Part shown: piece after piece, positions 34,960 through 46,789 of the stretch | Position numbering within the stretch: position 1 is the first letter of the stretch | Layout: each line of letters opens with the position of its first letter | Source: Escallonia rubra | Taxonomy: Eukaryota > Streptophyta > Magnoliopsida > Escalloniales > Escalloniaceae | Length of the DNA stretch: 64,000 nt | Assembly (NCBI GenBank): GCA_033065855.1 | Contig: JAVXUO010000529.1 | Location: 186,001 to 250,000, forward strand | Reading direction: 5' to 3' | Translations under genes and position numbers: made by a program | Notes under the pieces: generated by a model | The model's database searches: none | What the model saw: only the letters and a program-made list of their open reading frames with translations | Told to the model about the DNA's origin: nothing

Positions 34960-35480
34960 AACTACGCGGATCTAGAACCGACAAAAGAAGGCGCACCGAA
35001 AGTGCAATGTTGACGAGTGTGCTTGCATTCGCTAATAAACTTGCGATCAATGAGTGGCTTCTTTTTCCCCCCTTGATGAGGACTTCTCTAAAGATGGAAA
35101 CCCAGTCAAAAAATAGAAAGACGGCGTGCAAATATAAACAACGAAAAGATTTCTATTAATGATGCGTGTTTTACATAATACAAAGGGCTCCGTCCTAAAA
35201 CCTGAATTTTGCAATTGATAGATAGGAAAAGCTTCTAAAGATGGGTAACTGCCTTGCAACTGCTACTTGTTCAAATTCTTCATAACTGCTAAAATTCTGC
35301 TTGTCCGCATCCTTTGTAATTGTTGTCGATTACTCCTCCTTCGTGGACAGCTATATAAATTAAAACTGCTACTGAACCTCCATCAAAGCAAGCCCCACGT
35401 TTTATGAATCATAACTACCCTTTACCTTACTCACCATTAATAGCCACCCTGCCACTAATAACCATAAGCAGCTTTAAATA
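34960..35480 (-). mobile_element. Possible LTR remnant
   Basis: On the minus strand there is a TATA-like TTTATATAGC at about 35,350 followed by leader-like sequence, and no coding homology. This is the layout of an LTR promoter and leader, but no primer site, polypurine tract or second LTR was seen. Weak call. Confidence 0.25.
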
Positions 35481-35483
35481 TAA

Positions 35484-35870
35484 CTAGCTAAAATTTCGTG
35501 CTATGTACGGGTCATTTATCATAATTTCATTATATAAAGAAATAACAACATAATGCTACTTGCGGAAGACAAATCAAATTTGGCTCCTCTTGCATTACGT
35601 TCAAATTAAAGGAACAATTTTGGGAGCCATCTAGAATTAATATTTATGATCAACTTTAATTTTTGGAAGCTTTAAAGGAACAAGTTTAATTTTAATATTT
35701 ATGATCAACTTTAAAGGAACAAGTTTAATTTTTTGTTTGGAACGGAATGTAATTCAAATCACAAAATTCCTATTTTGTGTTTGGAGAACAAATAAAATGA
35801 AAAGGTAATAAATCTTTGGACAATTATCTTCTTGACTTACAACGAAAAATGAACTACAATTAGTGGTTTT
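35484..35870 (-). mobile_element. Possible Helitron 3' end
   Basis: The minus strand reads CCCGTACATAGCACG, then AAATTTTAG, then CTAG at 35,484-35,487, like the 3' hairpin plus CTAG of a Helitron, eroded. The 5' TC end was not found, so the right limit is a guess. Sequence to 35,870 is AT-rich with two direct copies of a TTAATTTTAATATTTATGAT-type run near 35,630-35,730. Confidence 0.3.
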
Positions 35871-35879
35871 AAGTGTGCT

Positions 35880-36690
35880 AGTGGCCACCACACGGGGTAG
35901 CGGCATTGACGGTGGAAGTGGTTGGGGTGGTCAAGTGATGGTAATGGTGATGGTATTGAGGTGTAACAAAGTGTAACTGGCGGTGGAGAAGTGATGCCAA
36001 TAGGGACGCCGGTGGCAGTAGTACTGGCGGCTGTGGCGGCGATGGTGGTGATAATAGTGGTGGTGACGGCAGTGGGTAATGGTGGCAGTAATTGTGGGGT
36101 GGTCAAGTGATGGTAATGGTGGTAGCGGCAGCGGCAGCGGTGGTGGTGGTGGCAGTAATGGTGGTGATGGCAATAGTGGTGGAGGCGGTGGTAGTGGTGT
36201 GGTGGTGGCGACAAAGGTGGTGATGGTGGCGGCGGCGGCGTTGGTGGTGGTGCTGGCAGTAGTGGTGATGGCGACGATAGTTGCAGTAGTGGCTGCGGTG
36301 GTGATGGTAGTAGTGGTGGTGGTGGCAGTAGTGGTGGCGGTGGTAATGGTAGTAGTGGTGGCGGTGGCAATAGTGGTGGCGTTGGTGTTGGTGGCAGTGG
36401 CAGTAGTGGTGGCGTTGGTGATGGTAGTAGTGGCGGTGGTGGCAGTGGCGGCAGCGGTGGTGGTAGTGATGGTAGTAATGGAGTAGTGGTGGCAACGATA
36501 GCAGTGATGGTGGTGGCGGCGGCGACGGCGGTGATGGCAGCAGTGATGGCAGTGGTGGTGGGGTGTTGATGGTTAGTAATAGTGGCGGCGGGGACGGTAA
36601 TGGTGGCAGTGGTGGCACTAGTGGTGGCGGCAGTGGTGGTGATGGCAGTAGTGGTGGTAGTAAAAGTGATGTGGCGGTAGCGGCAATGAA
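35880..36690. repeat. GGN-rich low-complexity tract (about 0.8 kb)
   Basis: Imperfect GGT/GGC/AGT triplets with strong G/C strand skew. Long open frames appear on both strands (Gly/Val/Ser-rich one way, Pro/His-rich the other) simply because stops are rare in such sequence. No start context, domain or conserved frame supports a gene. Similar short CCA-rich cores occur in the MITEs at 7.7, 19.0 and 37.2 kb. Confidence 0.8.
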
Positions 36691-37062
36691 AACAGTGGTG
36701 GTAGGTTCATTGTTGGAGAGATCCAGAAAAAGGGTAAGATAGAGAAATAATTACTTTTAATTCAAGTGAATCGAAATCCCATGAAATCCGACCATTTTTC
36801 ATCGGATTTCATACTATAAAAACAAATCCAGTCAAATCCAATGAATTCCAATTCCAATTCCTTTTTTTAATATTCCAAATAATAAATCTTGAGGATTTGA
36901 AATGAAATCCCATCAATTCTATGGTTCCAAACATACTAAGAACTTGGAAAAAAATATTTTTCACCGAAGCAACCCCCCAATCCAGCCCAAAAAGAGAGAA
37001 AGAGAGAAACCAAATATTATCTCCTAAGCAATTCAAACATAAGTTTGAGTAACTAAGGTACC

Positions 37063-37486
37063 GTTTGAAAACCATTATCTTTCCAGTTTTTTCTCCAAAA
37101 ACCCATTTGGCACATTTTTTTATTTTTATTTTTTAAGTTTTGACAACCAGTTTTTAAAACATGACTGTTTTTTAAAACTTCTATTCTAGAGTTTTGGTTT
37201 TTATTTTGAGACCACTACCACCACCACCACCTTCCCACCGCCATAGCCAACGCCCACTGCCACCGGCCACCGCTGGCCACCAGCGTCGACCCCCGTCGCC
37301 TACCGGCTACCTCGGCCGGCCCCTGCCACGCCCTACTACCGCCACCGCAACCACCACCAAAGAAAAATTGGATAATCAAACGCCCATTTGTTTTTGTAAA
37401 AAATAAAAACTATACTGGTTTTGATTTTTATTTTTTTGGAAACAGAAAATCAAAACTGAAAATGATTTCAAACAGACCCTAACTTT
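37063..37486 (+). mobile_element. hAT-like MITE, copy C, with CCA/CCG-rich core
   Basis: From GGTACCGTTTGAAAACC to ATTTCAAACAGACCC. It shares the sequence and layout of copies A and B, including the GC-rich core (37,210-37,350) and TAATCAAACGCCCATTTG. Possible flanking duplication TAACTAA/TAACTTT. No coding. Confidence 0.65.
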
Positions 37487-37489
37487 AAG

Positions 37490-38508
37490 TTTGGATAGTC
37501 TAAAGGGGTTTGAGATCCAATGGCTAAAAGTAAAAATTAAATCCTTTTGAATTTTGTAACCACATGCAATAAAATTATGACAAAAGTGCTGGAGTATCAC
37601 TGCTTAAGATACGTAAGAATAATTTTTACTTTTCGTCGTAAAATTGCTCAAAACATTGTTCCTAGTGTATGCACCATTCCTCTTGCCTTTTTATTACAAA
37701 ACCAAGAGCAATATTTTCATTTCATGAAACAAAATTGCTAAAAACGTGATACTGCAAGAAATTTGGTTGCAAGGTTGCAATTAAATTGCTCAAAGAAATT
37801 CTCAATAACAGAGGAATCACAACATTCCACAGCATGCGACAACATTGTACATAGATCATGCGGATTTATTGCGAAGGATAAAAATGTCACATAAAGAAAA
37901 AAAGTCCCATGACCCCTTTCATTGAAAACCGTCATATTCAGTTTTTATTGACTGTAGTTTTACTCTTATAATCCTTTTGGGTACTTGTTATCGGTCGGTA
38001 GAGAGGGTATGATGGAACTTAGCATCGCTAGATCATGGCTAAAAGTCAGAAGGGCTTCTATCCTAACAAACTATCCCAAAAATAATTAAATGTTATTTTT
38101 CAGCCAATAGGGCCTGGACACCTAATTATGTGTATGAATATAATTGTGAAAATTCTAGAAAATACGCTTTGGTGTTTGGTGGCCTTAGACACTGCCAATC
38201 GAATCCAATTTTGTTATCATGTAGACTTGTCCACATTCATGCTAGAATTTTCATCTAAGAGGCTAACAATGCCACCCTTGACTCGTGCGAACTCACCATC
38301 GTGCGAATCAACTAATATTTTTTATTTGAATTCCAGGTTTAGGTGGTGAACTATTTATGCTCAACTACTCGATACGTTTCGTAGTTAAGTCAAATTAGGA
38401 CTCTTCGCTTGATTCATAAACTTAGTTTCGTTCTGTTACAGCTCTTTTCGCTAGCTCACTTTTCGATTACAATTTGAGGCACAGTCTGTATTCCTTCATT
38501 ATTCAATC
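37490..38508. other. AT-rich stretch, nothing recognised
   Basis: No coding homology, repeat ends or RNA gene recognised on either strand. Confidence 0.45.
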
Positions 38509-39120
38509 ATGGGAAAGAGGAGGAAAGTACCAAGTGGTGATGAACGGGAAGGTGTTCTTCTTCATCCTCACCCTCGTTGGAGTTTAACGAGGCTCATCAC
38601 CTTACAGCTTTGATGGACAAAAACATTATGATTTTTTTTGTAAAAAAGAATCCCAAATCCATGTGTCCCTATCTCTTAGGTCCTCCTTTCAGATATGGGA
38701 GTGCCCTTACTTTGCTAAGGTACCCAATCGAAACAAAAAAGGAAAGCCTATTACTAGAAAAGACTATAGTTGAGCCATATACGTTTGAATTCTCTACCTT
38801 GTTATGGGTTAAATTGTCTAGACATGTTTTCCATATGTTTAGTTTGTCTTTTACCAAAGAGTACCAGAATCTGGCCATTGTATTGGCTGGTGGGGAAGTA
38901 TGCGCTCATTGGAGTGTATATTCCAGTTGAAATTGGAATAGTTTTTTTTACAAATAGAGATTTTATTGATAGTGAAAATATGGAGCTCTTGTCTCCAATT
39001 AGAACAATACTACTAGTTTCAAGGTTTGCTAGCTCTCTTCTCTCGTACAAAATGAACCATGTCTACCTATTTATAGAGTTGGCAACTCACTTACAGCAAC
39101 CGACTAAGACAAAGAAGTAA
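38509..39120 (+). pseudogene. Unrecognised coding-like relic
   Basis: From ATGGGAAAGAGGAGGAAAGT at 38,509 there are overlapping open pieces in two frames (38,577-38,930 and 38,770-39,120) with ordinary amino-acid composition and a protein-like look (for example EPYTFEFSTLLWVKLSRHVFH and VEIGIVFFTNRDFIDSEN). Continuity between the pieces is broken. I do not recognise a family. It may be a decayed gene or an unfamiliar transposon gene. Confidence 0.3.
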
Positions 39121-39355
39121 ACAAGTTTGCTTCTAAGCTTCTTCACGGCGAAGAAAGTTGCTCGCAACTATTGAATTTCATTCTAGTTGAAAACTTTGAC
39201 CAAGACTATTTATCTTTTTTCTTTTTTTTTTGGTGAAAATAGGAATATATACCTTAAACTATTGCTAAGAATAGAGAGGATATGTAACTGCTTGACTAAG
39301 GATTACAAATGATTGGTGGATTAAATAGAAATGAAATTATAAGTAGTGTTGTACC

Positions 39356-40119
39356 CAGTGTTATTAAAGGCGTAGGCGCACCTAAGGCGCAAAAGGTCTC
39401 TGGAGCCTAGGCGCAAGGCGCAGGCGCGCGCCTTTTCGAAGCAAGGCGCAATATTAAAATATATAAAAATAAATAAATAAAAGTGCATTAAATAAAAAAA
39501 ATTAAGTAAAAAAATTTTAGAACATGACAATTAACAAACTTCTAAACATTAGAGAAAGTTTCAAATACCAACATTCTAATTTAACAAGCTTCCAACAATA
39601 AAATTAATTCTGCTTTTAAAAATAAGATCGATCTCAATGGGAATGGGCATAATATAGGGACGAAAAATTCAAATCTTTTCTCAAGACTGAGCTTTGGCCT
39701 TATGAACAATATAAAGTGAAGCTAACAAATCAGTTAGGTCTCCTAATTTAGCCATGTGTGCTCTGTCTTCAACAGCTTTCACAGAAAGGTTAACGTAGTT
39801 GGTGAGCAATTAGCGATAAAAAGTGTTTTATCGCTAACAAATTAGTTAGGTTTTATATTTTAGTCTTAAAAAAAGTGTTTTAACTTGGTAAAGACAAAAA
39901 GGGTAAAAATACTAAAAGAGAAATCAACGGTCCACGTGAAGACAAGAAGCCAAATCGAACTGTTACACATCGTGCGCCTAGCTTTGCGCCTCCCGCCCCG
40001 CTATGCGCCTAGCGCCTGGGCGCACAAGGCGCGCGCCTTATTGAAGGCGCTGCGCCTAGGCCTAGGCGAGGCGCGCCTTGTGCGCCTAGCTACGCCTAGG
40101 CGCGCCTTTTATAACACTG
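39356..40119. mobile_element. hAT non-autonomous element with AGGCGC-rich ends
   Basis: 764 bp; ends CAGTGTTATTAAAGGCG and CGCGCCTTTTATAACACTG; 8-bp target duplication GTTGTACC / GTTGTACT (39,348-39,355; 40,120-40,127). Both subterminal regions (39,370-39,440; 39,970-40,105) are packed with AGGCGC/GCGCCT motifs, probably the transposase-binding array. The AT-rich middle includes a coding-like minus-strand piece at about 39,681-39,810. No transposase is encoded. Confidence 0.85.
39681..39810 (-). pseudogene. Coding-like piece inside the hAT element
   Basis: A short minus-strand reading with ordinary composition (NYVNLSVKAVEDRAHMAKLG and DLTDLLASLYIVHKAKAQS, then TGA) followed by UTR-like AT-rich DNA. 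It could be the captured 3' end of a host gene. No family recognised; only about 43 codons, so chance is not excluded. Confidence 0.25.
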
Positions 40120-40129
40120 GTTGTACTAG

Positions 40130-41360
40130 ATCATGCTCGACTATTGTTTATATGTATTCCTTCAGATTTTTGTCAGATGATCAAAATGTTACGAAATCGC
40201 TCTAGATAAATATGTATAGAACACGAGAACCAAATAAGAAAACACAAGAAATATGAGAGAACTCAAATCCATTTTGCACAAGTCAGATTTACAACGCTCC
40301 CTCACGTGTATCTCTCAATTGTTTTCCTACTCAAAGAAGGACTCTTCTTTCTTTCTTTCCTACTTAAAGAAGGACTCTCCTCTCTTGCCCTTAAACACAA
40401 TACAAGACACCTTACTTATACTTGGAGATAAGCAGTGATCTTCTCTCTCCAAGCAATGTGGGACAAGATATCTTATATACTAAGGGCCAAGTTGCAACCT
40501 TCTTTGAGTAATCGATGTGGGACATAAATACAAGACATATATCAACACAAAATTTAGGAAATGATTGAACTGACAACACTTGTTGATAAGGAGTATAATT
40601 CAAAGCAGCTGAGCATGTTCTGGCTTAAACACATAGACGGTGAAAAGGAATAAAAAAAAAACAAGGTCAGATGCGATTTTGGCTAAAATTTGGGAGGGTA
40701 GAATAGTTATCCTTATTCTTATTCTTTTGGCCCGTAGAATCTTTACATCTCATTATAATTCTAACCAAAAATTCAAGAATTTTAGAAAAATGGATTAGTA
40801 CTTTGAAGGACGAGATGTATTCATTCATAGTCAGTGTTTAATATCTTATTGGTTGTAGAATTATGGAGATGACATGTTACAAGAGTAAGTGGAGTTAATG
40901 AAGGACGAGATATATTCATTCATAGTCTGTGCACAGAGAAACGGGTATGAAAATGCATATCCTACGTGTGTAGCATGGGTCCTGAGGTTGAATTGGGAGG
41001 AAGAATGTGTGCATGCATAGGAAAGGTTTCATGACGAGAAGCAAGAGGGGTAAGTAGAAATAGAAACATTATAGAGTCATTTCATACGTGACTAGCATTT
41101 GTCTAGGATATCTACTAATTAAACCTACAGTATTGAGCAGGATTGCCGAGAAAAAGCTGTTGCCCAAGGACATGTAGTTCAAGAGCTAGCAAAAGGAATT
41201 TCAAATTGATGAGGAACTAAGCTCTGCTACATGACTCTTTGTACATATTACCTAACTTAACATATTGCATATTTTACTTCAAGGTTTGAGTACTTTCACT
41301 ATTTTATTATTATGACATCGCTCTATAATGTAGTTTGATCAAAGGTTAGGACATGATTAT
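40130..41360. other. No gene; LTR-like pieces
   Basis: 40,400-40,540 carries two CAATGTGGGAC / CGATGTGGGAC motifs of the kind common in plant LTRs. A direct repeat (GAAGGACGAGAT.TATTCATTCATAGTC) occurs at about 40,805 and 40,900. No coding sense. Confidence 0.35.
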
Positions 41361-41368
41361 ATTACTCG

Positions 41369-41991
41369 CAGGGGCGGATCCATGAAGTTCAACCGGGGGG
41401 GGGGCAAAAAGTCATAAAAAAATTTGACGGCCAACATAAAAGAATTTACGTCACGATTGAATACGTTAGATGCAAAATAGATTGCTCAATTTGACTAATG
41501 ATCATATAATATCACTATTCGTAGTGATTTATTTAACCTGATAAAGTTATTCAACGTACAACAAACTATTAATTTTGCATGAAAAAAACATAACTTTTAT
41601 TGTATATATGTATCACTGATGCGATTACCAATTGTATGATGACAATAGTCACGTTAACATATTATAAGAATTTAAACTAAAAAAGGAAAAAAAAAAAAAC
41701 TAATGTTGATCTATTAGTATTTTCTTTATAATCTGAAGATTTAGAATTTGAAATAATAAAGATGGACAAAAAAACGAGGAAGATAAAGATTACGATGGCT
41801 GGTGTCACAAAAAGTAAAAACATAACAAAATTAAAACTCTAATGCATTCATTTATAACATAGTGACATTTTAGTAAATATTTTAAACATAATTACCCATT
41901 ATCTAAAACAACAAAAAAAAATCTCAAACTTTGGTGGGTGGGGGGGGGGGGGTGCTATGGCCCCTCTGGTCATGCTTGTGCTCCGCCACTG
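41369..41991. mobile_element. hAT MITE with perfect target duplication
   Basis: 623 bp; ends CAGGGGCGGATCCA and inverted CAGTGGCGGAGCAC. Perfect 8-bp duplication ATTACTCG at 41,361-41,368 and 41,992-41,999. Poly-G runs lie just inside both ends, as in the widespread CAGGGGCGGA plant family. No coding; the exact duplication suggests recent insertion. Confidence 0.9.
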
Positions 41992-42039
41992 ATTACTCGT
42001 GCATAGCATGAGGCTTTAGCTATTGAATCCAAATACATA

Positions 42040-42806
42040 ATAGATAAATGGCCCTTGTCTAGTGCGTGCGTATGCAGGCGAGTCAAGTTGCCTCTAGAGT
42101 CTTTCTCCTCCACCGTCGCTTACCACAACAACAACCTCCACCATCACCACAACTGTTATTGCCTTCCACCACACCACTTCCCACTACCATCGACCGCCCC
42201 ACCCACCGCCAACTACACCATCTTACCACCACCTTTTCTTTCTTTTCACTGTGAACATTCACCACCCATTTCTCCCATTAAAAACCCTCTCACCAGCCAC
42301 CTGTATCAAAAACCACCATCTGTAACTCCACCAGCGAAGATAATCCTTTGTGGCCTTCACACAACCCTGACGCCACCCTAACACCATGGCAACGCGGCCA
42401 TAACACCACCGCGATGCTGTCATCTCACCACGTCGATGCCGCCAACACATCGTCTATTAATCCAAGCAAGATTGCAGAACCCAAGTTCGTTACCACATTT
42501 TCTTTTTATCAAAGATCTTATTCTTCTTATCCACCTAGTCGCCATTGAATTTGTTTCACTGTTGTAATTTTGTGGATCCGGTGTTTAATGATGTTATGAT
42601 GGGTGGGTGCACTCAAGAGTGGTGTTGATGGGGGGTTCTTTGGTCTACGGTGGTATGGTGATGTTGCTTGGTGGTACTTGTGGGTCGGGGTGGTGGTTAC
42701 TGCGGTGTTTGCGGGTTGGAGAATAAAGAGAGAGAGAGCGAAAGAGAACAAGCTCAAACAAAAAAAGGACTTTCGGGAAGGTTTTGCAAAAGTTGCTAAC
42801 CACTGC
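42040..42806. repeat. CCA/TGG-rich low-complexity stretch
   Basis: Pro/His/Thr-rich readings one way and Gly/Trp-rich the other, with no domain. The strand bias flips near 42,600. Probably non-coding; it ends at the 8-bp target site of the hAT transposon. Confidence 0.45.
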
Positions 42807-43360
42807 CCTTTCAGTAGAGGTGTCAATGGGCCAGGCTTGGGCCTGGGCGAGGCCAGAGGGGGGTGGAAACCGGGCCTGGCCGGGCCAGATTAATGGGATA
42901 TCTAGGCCTAGTCCAAGCCCTGGCCCTAGGACCAATATTTAGGGCCGGGCTTGGGGCGGGCTCGGGCCCGGGCCTTTTTCTTTTCTTTTCAACTTCTTGT
43001 TATTCAAAGTAAAGATTTGAATTGCGGTAATTTCTTGTTATTATGTAAACAAATTGTAATGTAGTACTATGACTAGGATTCTGTAATGGAGTATAAGATT
43101 TGTACATGTAGTAATATGTGTGTATGCAAGCAAGTAAAGCAACTAAAAATGCCTAGACACGCACACATATATGTAGTAATATGTGTGTATACAATAATAT
43201 TTCTAGCGTTCAAATATTCAAAATGAAAGAGTTAAATTGACGATAAATTTGTTTATAGGCCCTCCTCCTTTTATCCGGACTTGAGACCGGCTGCTTGTAA
43301 ACAAACAGGCGAAGTTACCTATTTTTTTTATATGTATGAAAAAATATATATCTTGCTTGT

Positions 43361-43361
<1 letters not shown>

Positions 43362-43431
<70 letters not shown>
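43362..43431. repeat. (TA)n(TG)n microsatellite
   Basis: A TA run passes directly into a TG run, about 70 bp in all, within the 3' part of the hAT element. Confidence 0.95.
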
Positions 43432-43432
<1 letters not shown>

Positions 43433-43502
43433 CAAAAAAACTATATTTTGTGAAAAATTTTTATTCTAAAAACTTGAGAAAAGGAAAATAAAAAGAAATT
43501 AC

Positions 43503-45721
43503 CTAATCATCCAGAAGTACTTCAACGTCCGAGTCACTGCTCCTCCTATCATCAATCGGTTTATCTTGCTCGCTGTATTTCGCATCAAGATAATCCTTCC
43601 AACATACACATAGCTCGAGCGACTCGGGGTTAAGATGACTCCTCCTGTCATCCAAAACCCTCCCGCTCGCTAAAAATGCCGACTCTAAAACAACCGTGGA
43701 GGCTTGCACCGACGGTACATCCCGTGCAATTTGGGATAAAATTTTATACATGTTTTGATTTTGTTTCAAAAAATTTAACAAATTAAATTAACATGTTCTT
43801 GCATTGATAAAGCAGAATAATGATCAGAATTGGAATATACACAAATCTCATTAAAAGAGGAAAAAGTAGACGAACTTGCCGAATTATAAGTACCTTCACA
43901 TGGTAGTTGTCTTGCTACTAGATATTCAAAGCCCTTAAGGTATGGCGCATAATACATCTCACCAGTCGATGATGAAGTTCGCCCACGCACGTTAGCAGAA
44001 TTATGATAGAGGTTGAACAGTTCCTCAAATGTCTTGCTCACTTTCACTGTGAGTTCGGTTGTGTCCGCTTCTGGGTAGCACATTAATCTCGATATCTCTT
44101 GTATCGAGACGTTCACGCCACGTAACTTTAACCTAGAATCTAAACAAGTAGCCACAACAAAAATAACAGGCAGTTTACTCTAATATTTATTAAACTTTTT
44201 ATCCATCGCTTTTACTATTTGCTGAAAGGGTCTTATATATCTCCATTTTGTTAACATTGTAGCCATCTTGAGAATTTCTATTACAACGATAGGAGATGTG
44301 GGATAGTGCATACCAGACAATAAATTGGTAGACGTGTAAAATACCTCTAAAAATTTAGATAGGTGTGTAGCCATCTGTCATTCCGTGGGAGTTGGCTGGG
44401 AACGAGGTTAGTAGAAAATGCGTATAAACTTCTTTGTATTCCAAAATATGTAAAAGCATATGATATGTAGAGTTTCACCTATGGACCACATCTGTAAGTG
44501 GTCTCCTGCGAGACATATTATATTGAACACACAACATTTTGAATTATGGTGTTCTCGGACCCGAACTATTAACATACACTGTCATACCCCTCATTTTGTG
44601 AAGAATATCTCCTGGAGCAGCTAAACCATCTTGAACAATTAAATTAATTATATGACAAACACAACGAACATGAAATAATTTACCAGAAAGTACAGGTTGG
44701 AAGCTCTCCTTTAAAGCTGCAACAACAGCTTTATTGTTAGTAGCATTATCAAAACTAATACCCATAATCTTATTCTGTAATTTAAACGTGATACATGCTT
44801 TAATTATAATAGTAGCAACGTTAATTCCATCATGCGGAAAAGGAAAGAGTTCGAAAGCGATGATTCACTTATTCATAATCCAATCTGCATCAATCCAATG
44901 GACCGTCACACAAGCATAACTAACAAAAGTAAACGGATATTGCCAAATATCAGAAGTAAGACTAACTTTACCCTCAAAATGATCGAAATAATCAATCAGA
45001 CGTGCTTTAGCAGCATTATACTGCCGGAGAGCATCAGATCTAGTTGTGTTTCTATGAACCTTTTTGTACAAAGGTTGCCCGTAGGTGTTCACATATCTAT
45101 AGTGCTTAGCATTATCGGCAAAACTAAAGGCTTGTTCATCGTGAATAACAAATTCAGCGAAACCGTATCTTTGCTCTCGCTGATTATAAACAAATAACTT
45201 ACCGTCAAAAGATAACTGCGTTTGGCTAGGTTCGACGTGCCCTTGTCGAGGTGCACACGGAGGGTAATGCCTGTTAAGATGTCCATTACCACTACCAGAC
45301 GAAAATAATTTAGCACAGTACTTACATCAAGCTTTTCGGACGCCGTCCACCATAATTTCATCAAAATGATTATAACACTCGGCTTTTTTTTTCGCCTTTT
45401 GGTTTTTTGACTGACTACCAGAAGGATTGCTCGGCCCTTCTCTGTCAAGACCGCTCATCGGGTTAAGATTATGCCACAGAGTAGTAGCTTCGCCAACCGA
45501 GTTGCGTCATTGACTAAAATGCGGGCTATCTTGCGAAGGCGTGTAATCAAGATCTGAAATATTTTGATTAAACTCCCAATTGGCTTGGGTATCTATCATA
45601 CAACATGTACTCATTCGTCCATGAACGAATGGTTGTGGTGGTGCTTGGATTGGAGTTTGTGATGGCCGTGGTGGTGGTGTGGCGGTGGTGGTGGTTTTCG
45701 TGATGATGATCCACGCTTCAT
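43503..45721 (-). pseudogene. hAT transposase (BED zinc finger, RICESLEEPER-like), broken
   Basis: Begins near 45,721 (MKRGSSSRK). BED finger at about 45,370-45,230 (CKYCAKLF, HLNRHYPPC) with a TGA just before its first cysteine. RNase H-like catalytic region at 45,100-44,540 (MGISFDNATNNKAVVAALK, HVRCVCHIINLIVQDGL). DUF4413-like part at about 44,400-43,800, and C-terminal dimerisation domain at 43,780-43,503 (SGRVLDDRRSHLNPESLELC) ending SSDSDVEVLLDD. Several frame shifts and stops divide it into six or more pieces, so no active product is expected. Moves DNA by cut and paste in the family. Confidence 0.85.
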
Positions 45722-45889
45722 TTCTTCAGTAATCCAGCCATATTTGACGCAAAACTTTTTTACTAGATTGGAAAATAAAACTAGTAAGAGTAACTAAATG
45801 CACATGAATAAGAGAAGTAATTAGTAATTAGAAATAACAATTAAAAAGAATTAAAGAGTAACAAATGAATAAGAGTAATTAGTAATTCA

Positions 45890-46110
45890 AAATTGGAGAG
45901 AGTTAGTAATTAAAAAGAATTTGGTAATAGTAATTAATAAATAAGAATTCACTAATTACTAATTAGTAAACAAAAGAATTCAATAGTAACAAATGAATAA
46001 GAGGAGTAGCTAGTAATTAGAATTTAGCAAGAGTAGTAATTAGTAAACAAGAGTAGTAATTAGCAAGAGTACTAATTAGTAAACAAGAGTAGTAATTAGC
46101 AAGAGTAGTA
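45890..46110. repeat. Short tandem repeats AGAGTAGTAATTAG
   Basis: Irregular tandem copies built of AGAGTAGTAATTAG and AGTAAACA units lie in the leader/promoter region upstream of the hAT transposase. Confidence 0.8.
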
Positions 46111-46789
46111 ATTGGAGAGGGAAATAGTAGCAAAACTTGTAGAAATGTAGAATGTTTAGATAAGAGAGAATAAAAAGATTGGTGTGAAAAATTTGAAAGA
46201 AAGGGTGTGAATTTATAAATTTTTGAAAGTCCACAAAAGACCAAAATGCCCTTAAAACTAGCCGTTTATAGTTGTTGGGGAGGGTAAAAGATTAAAAAAC
46301 CTTAAAAGAGTTGAAAATTTTAGTTGGACCAAAATACCCCCAAACTAGCTGTAATATTGTTGTTGGGGGGGGGGGGTAAAAGTGGAATTTAGTGAAATAA
46401 TGGGAAATCTGGCTGTTGGGGGAAAGGGGGGGGGGGGGGGGATGTTTGAAAATCCGTGGGGCCAGCCCATTTTAGGCCCTGAAGAAGGGCCAGAAAATAG
46501 GGCCAAAAAGGGGGCCGAAATTTGGGCCAAAAGTAGGGCCAAATTCTGGGCCAGTTTCGGGCCAGCCCTAAAAACTGGGTCAGGGCCTAAAGACGTGCCA
46601 GTTTCGGGCCAGCCCGTTTGTTTAGGGCCTGACCCAGGCTTTTTAGGGTCGGGCCGGGCCTGGATAATTTCGGGAAATACTTAGGCCTGGTCCAAGCCCT
46701 GACCCAAAGCCCTTAATTATCAGGCCACTACTGTTCACCTACAGGGCCGGGCTAGCCCGCCCGGCCCTTTTGACAACTCTACCTTTAAG

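Larger units (their letters stand above)
42815..46781 (-). mobile_element. hAT transposon (Ac-like), complete ends, defective
   Basis: 3,967 bp; terminal inverted repeats TAGAGGTGTCAA and inverted TAGAGTTGTCAA; 8-bp target duplication CCTTTCAG / CCTTTAAG (42,807-42,814; 46,782-46,789). Both subterminal regions (42,830-42,990; 46,440-46,775) are full of GGGCC/GGCCC motifs, likely transposase-binding sites. The transposase is on the minus strand. The size, ends and gene make this a once-autonomous element. Confidence 0.9.

Noticed and set aside
35837-36618. Long open frames in the GGN tract as glycine- or proline-rich protein genes
   Set aside because: Frames are open on both strands at once, with no start context, signal peptide or domain; composition alone explains them.
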